A stretch of 20,512 nucleotides of DNA, from positions 1 through 20,512 of the IMG/VR virus record IMGVR_UViG_3300025586_000032. One strand, given 5' to 3'. This DNA is from a virus. Position numbers and translations under genes: made by a program. This document shows, piece by piece, positions 6,735 through 13,022 of this stretch (positions are counted from its first letter, which is position 1; the number at the start of each line of letters is the position of its first letter). The notes under the pieces are model-generated. The model was not told where the DNA came from and made no database searches. It saw only the letters and a program-made list of their open reading frames with translations.

Positions 6735-7259
6735 TTAACTGATCTCCTTTTCCAGATTGTGTTTATGAAGATACTTACTACATATCTGATGTATATTTTG
6801 TCGTGAACATCCAAAGTCTTTAGAAATTTCGGCATATGTAGAGCCAGAGCGCCTCATGTCTAAGATTTGTCGATGTTTCTTTATTAATTCACATTCCCTA
6901 ATAATTTTATTTAAAACATTTTTGATATATTTTCTCTTCACTTTATTGCTGTTGTGAGATCCATGCTGTCCTCTACGATATATTCCAGCATTGTGTTCAC
7001 ATTGTAATTTAGCATATTGCTCTGAACGGCATGATTGGCACCATCTAACATTACGCTCCATTTTTTTTAGGATAAAAACCTTTCCACACGATTCACACTT
7101 TTTTGTTTTTTCTGGCAATGGCAACAAGTCGCCATTTTTAGCCATACGACCGCGCTTAAATCTTTGATAATGCAGGTTACAATATCCTAAAGTTTTGTTT
7201 GGCCAAATAGGATTTTTACAACCTATTATTTTGCATTCTGTATTATCAAATCCGTACAT
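6735..7259 (-). CDS. Mobile zinc-finger and HTH protein (homing-endonuclease-associated type)
   Basis: From ATG 7259 the product has 174 residues. It opens with a zinc element typical of HNH homing proteins (CKIIGCKNPIWP, then GYCNLHYQRFKRG), continues with a second one (CESCGKVF, then CQSCRSEQYAKLQC), a basic middle region, and a C-terminal HTH (YAEISKDFGCSRQNIHQI). I see no HNH catalytic triplet, so it may be a DNA-binding relic of a nuclease or act with another protein. The longer GTG start at 7277 is rejected because it would lie within the ribosome site; GGAGGGGAGAAAC precedes ATG 7259. The gene is flanked by 53-bp direct repeats, which marks it as an insertion. Confidence 0.75.
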   Translation of the reverse strand: MYGFDNTECKIIGCKNPIWPNKTLGYCNLHYQRFKRGRMAKNGDLLPLPEKTKKCESCGKVFILKKMERNVRWCQSCRSEQYAKLQCEHNAGIYRRGQHGSHNSNKVKRKYIKNVLNKIIRECELIKKHRQILDMRRSGSTYAEISKDFGCSRQNIHQICSKYLHKHNLEKEIS

Positions 7260-7262
7260 TGT

Positions 7263-7315
7263 TTCTCCCCTCCTCACATCTTCAGTCCATCTTTGATTAA
7301 TTGCAGGGCTTGGGG
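7263..7315. repeat. 53-bp perfect direct repeat, copy 2
   Basis: Identical to 6650-6702. Here it encodes the in-frame C-terminus of the 73-aa protein, its TGA stop (7274-7276), and the GGAGG ribosome site of the mobile zinc-finger gene. This is likely the original location of the upstream part. Confidence 0.97.
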
Positions 7316-7495
7316 GTTACTGAATCCTGCTTTCACCAGCTCGCTGTATTGCGCCCACTTCAACTGTGCGCTAACCTTCGCCATTTCCTTCATTGGCTCC
7401 AATACCTTTTTCAGATCCTCAACCCCTTTCTTCATATCCTCTGGGGTCTTCTTTTCATTATGATCGAACTTGATTGTGAATGGCCGGTCTGTCAT
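7274..7495 (-). CDS. Small phage protein, 73 aa, unknown
   Basis: A helical, Lys-rich protein beginning MTDRPFTIKFDHNEKKTPED with a predicted coiled-coil-like middle (LKKVLEPMKEMAKVSAQLK) and an ending YSELVKAGFSNPQALQLIKD, a pattern common in small phage proteins of unknown function. Its ATG overlaps the stop of the preceding gene (ATGA). Its last 13 codons are duplicated at 6650-6702. No catalytic residues or membrane segments are seen. Confidence 0.65.
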   Translation of the reverse strand: MTDRPFTIKFDHNEKKTPEDMKKGVEDLKKVLEPMKEMAKVSAQLKWAQYSELVKAGFSNPQALQLIKDGLKM

Positions 7496-7842
7496 GTGTT
7501 CTCCTTTCCTATCTCGATTAATCGTTCATTATCCTTAGGCCAATAATATATAGGCAATCCAAATCCCGCCGCCGCCTCCATTTCCTTTACCGCACCAGGG
7601 CTTTTATTCCATCCCGGTATTAAAACAACCATATCAGCAGCCCGGCGCATTAGCTCAATGTCGCCTTTGATCCAAAACTCGTAATCTTGAGCGAACATAT
7701 TGGCTGAATTACTATGTGGAACAAATGGCATAAATCCCATTATTGCAAGTTCCTGGCCTATTTTACAAGCCACCCTTATATTCATAAACTCTCTCTTAAC
7801 CGTGCTCGCCGTGTATGGTCCCGCTACGTAGGCTATTTTCAT
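7492..7842 (-). CDS. DUF4406-like (nucleoside deoxyribosyltransferase-fold) protein
   Basis: This 116-residue protein starts MKIAYVAGPYTASTVKREFM, then FVPHSNSANMFAQDYEFWI, MRRAADMVVLIPGWNKSPGA and KEMEAAAGFGLPIYYWP. The YVAGPY start, the GW..S.GA..E...A...G.P ending and the length fit DUF4406, a family related to nucleoside 2-deoxyribosyltransferases. The Glu in KEMEAA corresponds to the position of the catalytic Glu in that fold. Known members of the fold act on the base-sugar bond of (deoxy)nucleosides or nucleotides; activity here is unproven. It follows the 739-aa modification-type fusion directly (1-bp gap) and overlaps the next gene by ATGA, so it could feed or trim nucleotides for that enzyme. 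Confidence 0.75.
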   Translation of the reverse strand: MKIAYVAGPYTASTVKREFMNIRVACKIGQELAIMGFMPFVPHSNSANMFAQDYEFWIKGDIELMRRAADMVVLIPGWNKSPGAVKEMEAAAGFGLPIYYWPKDNERLIEIGKENT

Positions 7843-7843
7843 T

Positions 7844-10063
7844 TTACAATCTCCCCATCGGCGGATAATTGTCTTTTATTGTCTTCATGTCACCCTTGAA
7901 AAACACTAATATTTTCTGTTCACGTTTCGGGAACTTCCTATAATCAAGTGTGCGTTTTGCGTGTGCTAATCTTGTAAACTCACATTCAAGATAAACAATT
8001 TTATTATATATATGCAATCCCTGTTCTTTAAAAAACAGCTCATGTTCTGCCTCACATCCATAATATGCTCCGGTTTTGTCTCGACTGTCACCTGTCATAA
8101 TAACAAAAAAGCAGTTATCGTTTAGTTTAGATATTGCTCTTTTGTATCCTTTAAATAACGTGTCCCTGAACTCATCATATGTCGGTATGTTGTTTAATTC
8201 ACCTTCAGGTATAATGTTTTCGTAATCAACGTATTTTTCAACTTTATAGTAGGGTGGGCAAGAAAAACATAAATCAAACATACCGTCTGGCTCATACGTT
8301 GAGCTATCACTCTTTATCCAATTTGCACTATGAAGGTCTTGACATATCGCGTTATTAGCATCACACTGATTTTGTCTGATCTCGCTTGCAATATAGTCAA
8401 ACTTATAGCTACCAGTAACAAACCCGAACTGTACGCCCCCACCAAATGGATTATATACACGCTTGCCACCTACTGGCATAAAAAAACGCAATATAACCTC
8501 ACAAGCCACCGGATCAAGTACCGATGCGTTACCGTTAAACGACTTGCCTTTTTTCGTTTTCACTTTTCCGTTCTCTATGACTCTTTTAGTGAGAACTACA
8601 TTGGAATACCCATTACTCCCCTGCCAGCATCCATCACGGGACGCAAACTTTGGATTTGGTATGTTGTGCTTTTCGCCAGCAGCCTCGATTTTTGCGTTCC
8701 ATTCCTTTTTCATCTTGAGCCAATCTGAGCGAGTGGTCGTCCATGCGTTTGTCATGGTTGCATGTGCAAGGCGTTTCATCCTTACATCTTCTAATTTGCC
8801 ATAAACCATATACTCGAACCCACTTAATTTTAGATATGTCTTGAACCCAATGGCTTCAAAGACTTTGGGACATTCAAGGTCATGTTTTGTGCTTACAGTC
8901 ATTATCATAGGGTAGCCGAAAGTGTTTTGATCAATTATTTTGTTGACCATTTGGCTATAAATATCCTTGTCTTTCCTGTCCAGTTCCATAGCTGACTGTA
9001 AAAGGCAAAATTCTTTGGCCTCATGGTTGACCTGGAATGTGAAAAACCCGCTGAACTCATCGTTGATTTTCAGTATAATAGCTGAATGGATTTGCATATT
9101 TTTTCTTGCTGCCCTGTATGCAACCTTGTCTCTGATTGCTAAACCGGCTACAAGTTCTTCATACCCTGATCCTATGACGCTTTTGGCGTATTCAAATTCA
9201 ATTTTATTTGTAAACATATCAATCTGTGCCCTGGAAGATGGGTCGTATTTAATTTTAAACATATCCCCCTGTTTCTTATTCATTTTGTACCCTCCAATCC
9301 AAATGTTTTTAAAATCAACTCCACATTGATCTGAACACGTATTACATGGCCCTAAATATGCCGAATGTGTTGAAATGCTTACAGTTGACCCTCCGCCAAG
9401 GTTTTTGTGTTTACACGTTATTATATCACCTGAAACAACACGATGATCAGACTTTGGGATTCTAAGCGGGTTGTTGATAATGTCTGTATTCTCAAATATA
9501 TTATCCTGAATGTGTTTTAATTCACGGCCTTTATCTGTATTCCCAAATTTTGCAGAAACCACTCTCAATACAGAATTTACGCCTAATTCCTTAAGCCATT
9601 TAAACGTACTTACTCTATACTCTATTTCATCTTCAGTGTCTATAGGACTCGTTGAGGTATTAACCACTGCACCGCTTTTCCTGAGTGCTTTAGCGTGATT
9701 ATCAGACATGGGGATCCAATGTTTGGTAACAACCACCGGGATCTTAAACTTTCCCAACCATTCACAAATCTTAATAGTGTAATCCCAATCATACGAAGGA
9801 TCTCCCATCGTTCCTATTCTGAACCACGGCGACTTATGACGTATAACAACCCTTTCAATGTTTTCCCAACTGTATTCACTTCGTACAATAGATTTAGAAA
9901 AATCCATTCCATATAAGAATGCCATCTTCGAAGCGTAGCATAACCCGTAACACCCGCCATTGGGGTATTTTTTCATTCCCAAACTACACCCCTTTACCGT
10001 GTCAACATCCAAAACGCCTTTACGGTTTGTGGTGGCTGTTAGAACTGGTAGGTATTGCCGCAT
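7844..10063 (-). CDS. Three-domain fusion: radical-SAM-like, GNAT-like, DNA methyltransferase
   Basis: From ATG 10063 the product has 739 residues; it overlaps the upstream stop by ATGA, so the TTG at 10066 is not needed. Residues about 25-250 have Cys at GCSLGM and GGCYGLCYA and a further set CNTCSDQCG near 240-247, with barrel-like strands (FRIGTMGDPSYDW, PVVVTKHW); this recalls radical-SAM-like phage proteins with iron-sulfur sites. Residues about 285-425 look GNAT-like, ending in KVFEAIGFKTYL. Residues about 430-726 are a DNA methyltransferase: YNPFGGGVQFGFV (AdoMet binding, motif I) then CFSCPPYY (motif IV), with VIMTGDSRDKTGAYYG. The set suggests modification of bases beyond simple methylation. 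The methyltransferase call is strong, GNAT good, radical-SAM moderate. Confidence 0.8.
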   Translation of the reverse strand: MRQYLPVLTATTNRKGVLDVDTVKGCSLGMKKYPNGGCYGLCYASKMAFLYGMDFSKSIVRSEYSWENIERVVIRHKSPWFRIGTMGDPSYDWDYTIKICEWLGKFKIPVVVTKHWIPMSDNHAKALRKSGAVVNTSTSPIDTEDEIEYRVSTFKWLKELGVNSVLRVVSAKFGNTDKGRELKHIQDNIFENTDIINNPLRIPKSDHRVVSGDIITCKHKNLGGGSTVSISTHSAYLGPCNTCSDQCGVDFKNIWIGGYKMNKKQGDMFKIKYDPSSRAQIDMFTNKIEFEYAKSVIGSGYEELVAGLAIRDKVAYRAARKNMQIHSAIILKINDEFSGFFTFQVNHEAKEFCLLQSAMELDRKDKDIYSQMVNKIIDQNTFGYPMIMTVSTKHDLECPKVFEAIGFKTYLKLSGFEYMVYGKLEDVRMKRLAHATMTNAWTTTRSDWLKMKKEWNAKIEAAGEKHNIPNPKFASRDGCWQGSNGYSNVVLTKRVIENGKVKTKKGKSFNGNASVLDPVACEVILRFFMPVGGKRVYNPFGGGVQFGFVTGSYKFDYIASEIRQNQCDANNAICQDLHSANWIKSDSSTYEPDGMFDLCFSCPPYYKVEKYVDYENIIPEGELNNIPTYDEFRDTLFKGYKRAISKLNDNCFFVIMTGDSRDKTGAYYGCEAEHELFFKEQGLHIYNKIVYLECEFTRLAHAKRTLDYRKFPKREQKILVFFKGDMKTIKDNYPPMGRL

Positions 10064-10359
10064 CAATCCGCTTTCCCATCCTTCAGAAACGGTTTCCCGA
10101 ACTCATGTCCGCAGGCTTGGCAAATATAAATCTCCATCTTAATCAACTGGTCTTTCCCGGTTGGGTTCTTTGGCGATAACGCCGGGAAGGTTCTAAGTCG
10201 GTAAGCCATATTAAATAATTCTCCGCGCCCACACGCCTTACACTTCGTTTCCAGGGTATCCGCTTCATTAAGATTGACTTGTTGTGGTTGTCCTCTGCCT
10301 TGCATAATTGCCTCCTTTCTGCGTTGTTCAAAAGTTCCTCTATTCTTTGCCTCTCCCAT
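10063..10359 (-). CDS. Zinc-ribbon protein, 98 aa
   Basis: The start MGEAKNRGTFEQRRKEAI is a form often seen in small phage proteins. A zinc ribbon follows: CKACGRGE near residue 41 and CQACGHEF near residue 82, separated by about 40 residues. It probably binds nucleic acid or a partner protein. I choose ATG 10359 over a longer frame from 10395 because AAAGGAGAATAAA precedes it. Its stop overlaps the ATG of the 739-aa fusion (ATGA), so the two are translated together. Confidence 0.7.
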   Translation of the reverse strand: MGEAKNRGTFEQRRKEAIMQGRGQPQQVNLNEADTLETKCKACGRGELFNMAYRLRTFPALSPKNPTGKDQLIKMEIYICQACGHEFGKPFLKDGKAD

Positions 10360-10376
10360 TTTATTCTCCTTTCGTT

Positions 10377-10589
10377 TTATTGCGTTTTCTTCCATTGTCC
10401 AGTAGGAAGCAAGGTATGATATTTGATGCGTTCTTTTTCGACAATTACAGCAAGGCTTAGGGCATCAAGTGCCTCTGTATAGGTAAGGACTCCATCCGTA
10501 GACTCTTCATTTTCTTGTAGGAATGTATCCAAAAACTCAATCGCTTTTGATCTGCGAGTAACCCTTATTTGTCTTTCTTCATTATCCAT
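10377..10589 (-). CDS. Small helical protein, 70 aa, unknown
   Basis: The protein begins MDNEERQIRVTRRSKAIEFL and is helical and charged, with TYTEALDALSLAVIVEKERI in the middle. No motif is recognised. The start is supported by AAAGGAGCCC upstream and overlaps the preceding gene by 8 bp. It may be a small regulator or a partner of the nearby Cys-rich protein. Confidence 0.6.
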   Translation of the reverse strand: MDNEERQIRVTRRSKAIEFLDTFLQENEESTDGVLTYTEALDALSLAVIVEKERIKYHTLLPTGQWKKTQ

Positions 10590-11109
10590 TTTTATAGGGC
10601 TCCTTTCCTTCGAGGGAAATATTGGTAGTGGCCGTCTCCGTTTCCATTTTGATGGTTACGGTTTGCTGCTGACTTCCAACCGGTTGTTCAGCCTTTCTTT
10701 TGAAATATTGGCAGTGACCATCTCGATTGATATCCCGACATCGAGCAGGTAATATGTCTCCCGTCACAAAGTCTCTTTTCATAAGAGTCTCACCGCATCT
10801 CGGCGGATAAAGGTCTGACCCTGATTTATGAATGCAATCACAACAGTATGTCAAATGCCTATCTCTATCAACCAGGTTATCAAGTCCTTTCCAGTAGGCA
10901 TCAGCATCCTCTCTGAAAGTTTTCAGACCGGCCTTTTTAGATATCCCTCTTATCTGGCCTTCGTAGTGCTTGCAAACATTATCAATTATATCGCCATGCT
11001 CTTCCCATTTCACCCACTGGCCTTGAGGATCTTCATAAACCGTATATGGTTGATTTTTCAATTCTATTCCTTGTGATGCCGCACATCCGTGGATACTATA
11101 TCGTTTCAT
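10582..11109 (-). CDS. Cys-rich phage protein, 175 aa
   Basis: The N-terminal half (MKRYSIHGCAASQGIE and a Trp-rich KWEEHGDI region) is not recognised. The middle carries a Cys cluster: CCDCIHKSGSDLYPPRCGE, LPARCRDINRDGHCQYF. This C.DC...C...C..R...C..F layout is common in small phage proteins and probably binds zinc. The C-terminal 35 residues are Gln/Thr-rich and look disordered. The ATG overlaps the stop of the HNH gene (ATGA), which supports joint translation. A role in nucleic-acid binding is only a guess. Confidence 0.65.
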   Translation of the reverse strand: MKRYSIHGCAASQGIELKNQPYTVYEDPQGQWVKWEEHGDIIDNVCKHYEGQIRGISKKAGLKTFREDADAYWKGLDNLVDRDRHLTYCCDCIHKSGSDLYPPRCGETLMKRDFVTGDILPARCRDINRDGHCQYFKRKAEQPVGSQQQTVTIKMETETATTNISLEGKEPYKNG

Positions 11110-11543
11110 CTACCGAACCTCCCTCCTTTGTGAATGGCCTCGTGACAGGCTACGCAAAGACTTTGATGGTTGCTTGGATCGTTATTGAGCTCATCACCAT
11201 CGATATGATGTACCAAAACGGCAGGCACGATTCTGGGGAAATGTTCGGTCGCCATCCCATTATCTTCAAATTGTGGCCCATATATTACGGAAACAAACCC
11301 CTTCAAACATCGTTCACACAAGGGATCTCGCGCGAGTTTCGCGGCCCGTATCCTTCTCCAAACCGTACTGTGTATAAACTGCCTGCCTGGTTCCTGATCC
11401 CTGGCCTTATCATACCGCCTAATCTGTTTCTTGACATAAGGTTCACACTCTGAACAGTGGCGCTCATTGCCTGTTAGCAGATTCGGGCACGAACCCCGGC
11501 GCGAACCATACCCAGGGCAGGGGCGTTTCGGCTTCATAGGCAT
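11106..11543 (-). CDS. HNH endonuclease
   Basis: This 145-residue protein begins with a zinc knuckle (CPGYGSRRGSCPN, then CSECEPY) and continues with WRRIRAAKLARDPLCERCLK and the HNH core: VHHIDGDELNNDPSNHQSLC followed by ACHEAIHKGG. The His-His, Asn and His residues of the beta-beta-alpha-metal fold are all present, so it should be active. Phage HNH proteins of this size often assist terminase cutting, but usually lie beside terS; here it is 7 kb away in a nest of small genes. The ATG shares a base with the stop of a 27-aa membrane peptide gene (TAATG), indicating coupling. A second ATG two codons on is an alternative start. Confidence 0.9.
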   Translation of the reverse strand: MPMKPKRPCPGYGSRRGSCPNLLTGNERHCSECEPYVKKQIRRYDKARDQEPGRQFIHSTVWRRIRAAKLARDPLCERCLKGFVSVIYGPQFEDNGMATEHFPRIVPAVLVHHIDGDELNNDPSNHQSLCVACHEAIHKGGRFGR

Positions 11544-11626
11544 TAGAGCACCATGCAGAGGATGATTACACCCGTCAATGCCAGGAATAGAATCGCCGAT
11601 TTGCCTGCTTCAGTTAATATGTTCAT
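11543..11626 (-). CDS. 27-aa membrane peptide
   Basis: The peptide starts MNILTEAGKSAILFLALTGV and ends in IILCMVL. About 17 residues form one hydrophobic helix. The ribosome site AAAGGAGAAAC lies 5 bases before the ATG, which overlaps the previous gene's stop (ATGA); the TAA overlaps the HNH start (TAATG). Such coupling on both sides argues that it is real. A role in the host membrane is likely but unknown. Confidence 0.6.
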   Translation of the reverse strand: MNILTEAGKSAILFLALTGVIILCMVL

Positions 11627-11769
11627 GTTTCTCCTTTCTGCAATTCTGCCAGGATCTTCTTTAACAATTTGTTGGTTGTGGATATCCTGTGATCAATACA
11701 AAGTACCGTGATAAAGAATATCACCATAACTATCGGCAATATTACACCCGCTATTGCTGCTATTTCCAT
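11623..11769 (-). CDS. 48-aa single-pass membrane protein
   Basis: The protein starts MEIAAIAGVILPIVMVIFFI and has one strong membrane segment (about residues 4-24), followed by a basic, helical tail (RISTTNKLLKKILAELQKGE) that would face the cytoplasm or periplasm. A strong ribosome site (AAAGGAGAAACAAC) precedes the ATG, and its stop overlaps the next gene's ATG. Together with the 27-aa peptide it forms a coupled pair. A holin-type or Rz-like role is possible, yet the size and the lack of a lysis neighbour do not settle it. Confidence 0.65.
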   Translation of the reverse strand: MEIAAIAGVILPIVMVIFFITVLCIDHRISTTNKLLKKILAELQKGET

Positions 11770-11802
11770 GTTGTTTCTCCTTTCGTGGTTGGTGGTTTTG
11801 TT

Positions 11803-12014
11803 TTACCTTGCCATGCCGTGCCTTGCCGTGCCTTGCCTCACCGGACCCTGCCGGACCCTACCCCACCGGATCAGCCATGCCACACCTTGCCAGACCATGC
11901 CGCACCCCGCGCCACCGTACCCCGCCATATCGGCCTTGCCACACCTTACCTAACCTTGCCCTACCTCACCATGCCTCACCAAACCGGGCCTGACCCGACC
12001 CCGCCTCATCAGCC
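11803..12014. repeat. Degenerate pentamer array A (NNRCC)
   Basis: About 42 five-base units with a free first two bases, purine at base 3 and CC at 4-5 (for example TTGCC ATGCC GTGCC). The phase is reset by the 9-mers GGATCAGCC (11868-11876), ATATCGGCC (11927-11935) and TCATCAGCC (12006-12014), that is, a unit with ATC followed by a four-base unit. On the transcript the pattern is GGYNN. It lies between the 185-aa gene and a small membrane protein gene and gives long false open frames on both strands. Confidence 0.92.
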
Positions 12015-12018
12015 ACGT

Positions 12019-12576
12019 CTATTCATTAACGGCATTCTTATATTCCACATCAGCAACAAGCTTGACCTTCTTCTTTTTCTTGGCCGTCACAACTGCCTGG
12101 ACTTCATCAATCGCCTTGAAAACAGGCTTTAGCTCTGAATATTCTCGATGTCTTTTCTTCCATCCGGCAAGTTCATTCAACGCCTTATCAATAACCTGTT
12201 CTCTATAATCAGCCGAATTGACAACCGCACTTAATGAGATATATCCCCGGTCTTTTGACGCTTCAACAACCTGGATGTTGTGAAACATCTTGATCGTTTT
12301 ATTTTCCTTGTTTCCGTTGTCAATGATTTCGACCTCAATATGGTTCATGAGTTGCCGGGCTTGATGCATTCGATATTTTGCCCCCGCTTCAGAATTATCC
12401 CACTCAAAATAATCGTGTATGACAGATCTTTTCTTTTTGGCCTTATCCACGACTATGGAGGGAGTTAAAACACCCTCTTTTTTTTCAATCTCGGATAAAC
12501 ATTCACCGTATGCCTGGACCTTTTTTTCGCTGAATGGCGCACCTGGAGCCGCCACATAAATCGTTGTTATTTCCAT
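12019..12576 (-). CDS. Phage protein of unknown function, 185 aa
   Basis: The middle carries LTPSIVVDKAKKKRSVIHDY followed by FEWDNSEAGAKYRMHQARQL, a pattern found in a widespread phage family of unknown function. The rest is Lys-rich and helical, with a basic tail (AKKKKKVKL). No catalytic set is visible. A strong run of G (AGGGGGACAAT) precedes the ATG. Pentamer arrays lie on both sides of the gene. Its usual neighbours in phages, from memory, are recombination or replication genes; here the next gene upstream is the 228-aa protein, which is consistent. No function is assigned. Confidence 0.65.
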   Translation of the reverse strand: MEITTIYVAAPGAPFSEKKVQAYGECLSEIEKKEGVLTPSIVVDKAKKKRSVIHDYFEWDNSEAGAKYRMHQARQLMNHIEVEIIDNGNKENKTIKMFHNIQVVEASKDRGYISLSAVVNSADYREQVIDKALNELAGWKKRHREYSELKPVFKAIDEVQAVVTAKKKKKVKLVADVEYKNAVNE

Positions 12577-12604
12577 ATTGTCCCCCTTGTTTAGTTGGTT
12601 TATA

Positions 12605-12985
12605 TTGCCTTACCTCGCCATGCCGTACCCCGCCGCGCCGCACAGCGCCCCGCCTCATCAGCCTTGCCCAACCAAACCTCACCGCACCGCACCTCGCCTT
12701 ACCAAACCCCGCACCGCCTTGCCTCACCAGATCAGCCTCACCTTACCAAACCTTACCCCGCCATATCCTGCCACACCGCGCCTCACCTCTTCAGCCGTGC
12801 CTTGCCCAACCAAACCGGACCTGACCCCGCCTCGCCTGACCCTGCCTCGCCATATCAGCCCTACCGCACCGCGCCCCACCTCACCAAACCAAACCTCACC
12901 TCGCCGCACCCCGCCATACCTCGCCCCGCCTTACCACGCCAAACCCCACCTTGCCCCACCGTGCCGGGCCTCACCCAACCCCGTC
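12605..12985. repeat. Degenerate pentamer array B (NNRCC)
   Basis: About 77 five-base units of the same type as array A. The phase-resetting 9-mers are TCATCAGCC (12655-12663), AGATCAGCC (12729-12737), TCTTCAGCC (12788-12796) and ATATCAGCC (12852-12860). One further ATATC unit (12763) is not followed by a four-base unit. Copies of the 9-mer lie 74, 59 and 64 bp apart. It lies between the 228-aa and 185-aa genes and is separated from the former by a probable terminator. Confidence 0.93.
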
Positions 12986-12987
12986 TC

Positions 12988-13019
12988 AAAAAAGGGGCCA
13001 GCTCTCACCAACCCCTCTT
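12988..13019 (-). terminator. Probable intrinsic terminator after the 228-aa gene
   Basis: On the minus strand AGGGG (13016-13012) can pair with CCCCT (12997-12993), with extra G-U and A-U pairs possible, and the arm is followed by six T (12993-12988). It ends just before array B begins. The loop is about 14 bases, so the stem is modest. Confidence 0.5.
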
Positions 13020-13022
13020 CAA

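Larger units (their letters stand above)
6703..7315 (-). mobile_element. Inserted gene cassette bounded by 53-bp direct repeats
   Basis: The 613-bp unit comprises the zinc-finger/HTH gene at 6735-7259 plus one repeat copy. In the copy at 7263-7315 the repeat is the in-frame end of the 73-aa gene; in the copy at 6650-6702 it abuts the next gene. Removing one copy and the intervening DNA restores a simple arrangement of the 73-aa gene, a ribosome site and the 76-aa gene. This is the expected trace of insertion of a mobile gene with duplication of its target, here long enough to keep both the upstream gene and the downstream ribosome site working. No transposase or terminal inverted repeats are seen. 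Confidence 0.7.

Noticed and set aside
12503-12909. Minus-strand Arg/Gly-rich frames inside array B
   Set aside because: These are by-products of the GGYNN pattern; several frames are equally open and none has protein-like composition.
11803-12985. CRISPR array
   Set aside because: Units are 5 bp and degenerate, with no constant repeat of 20-40 bp and no unique spacers.
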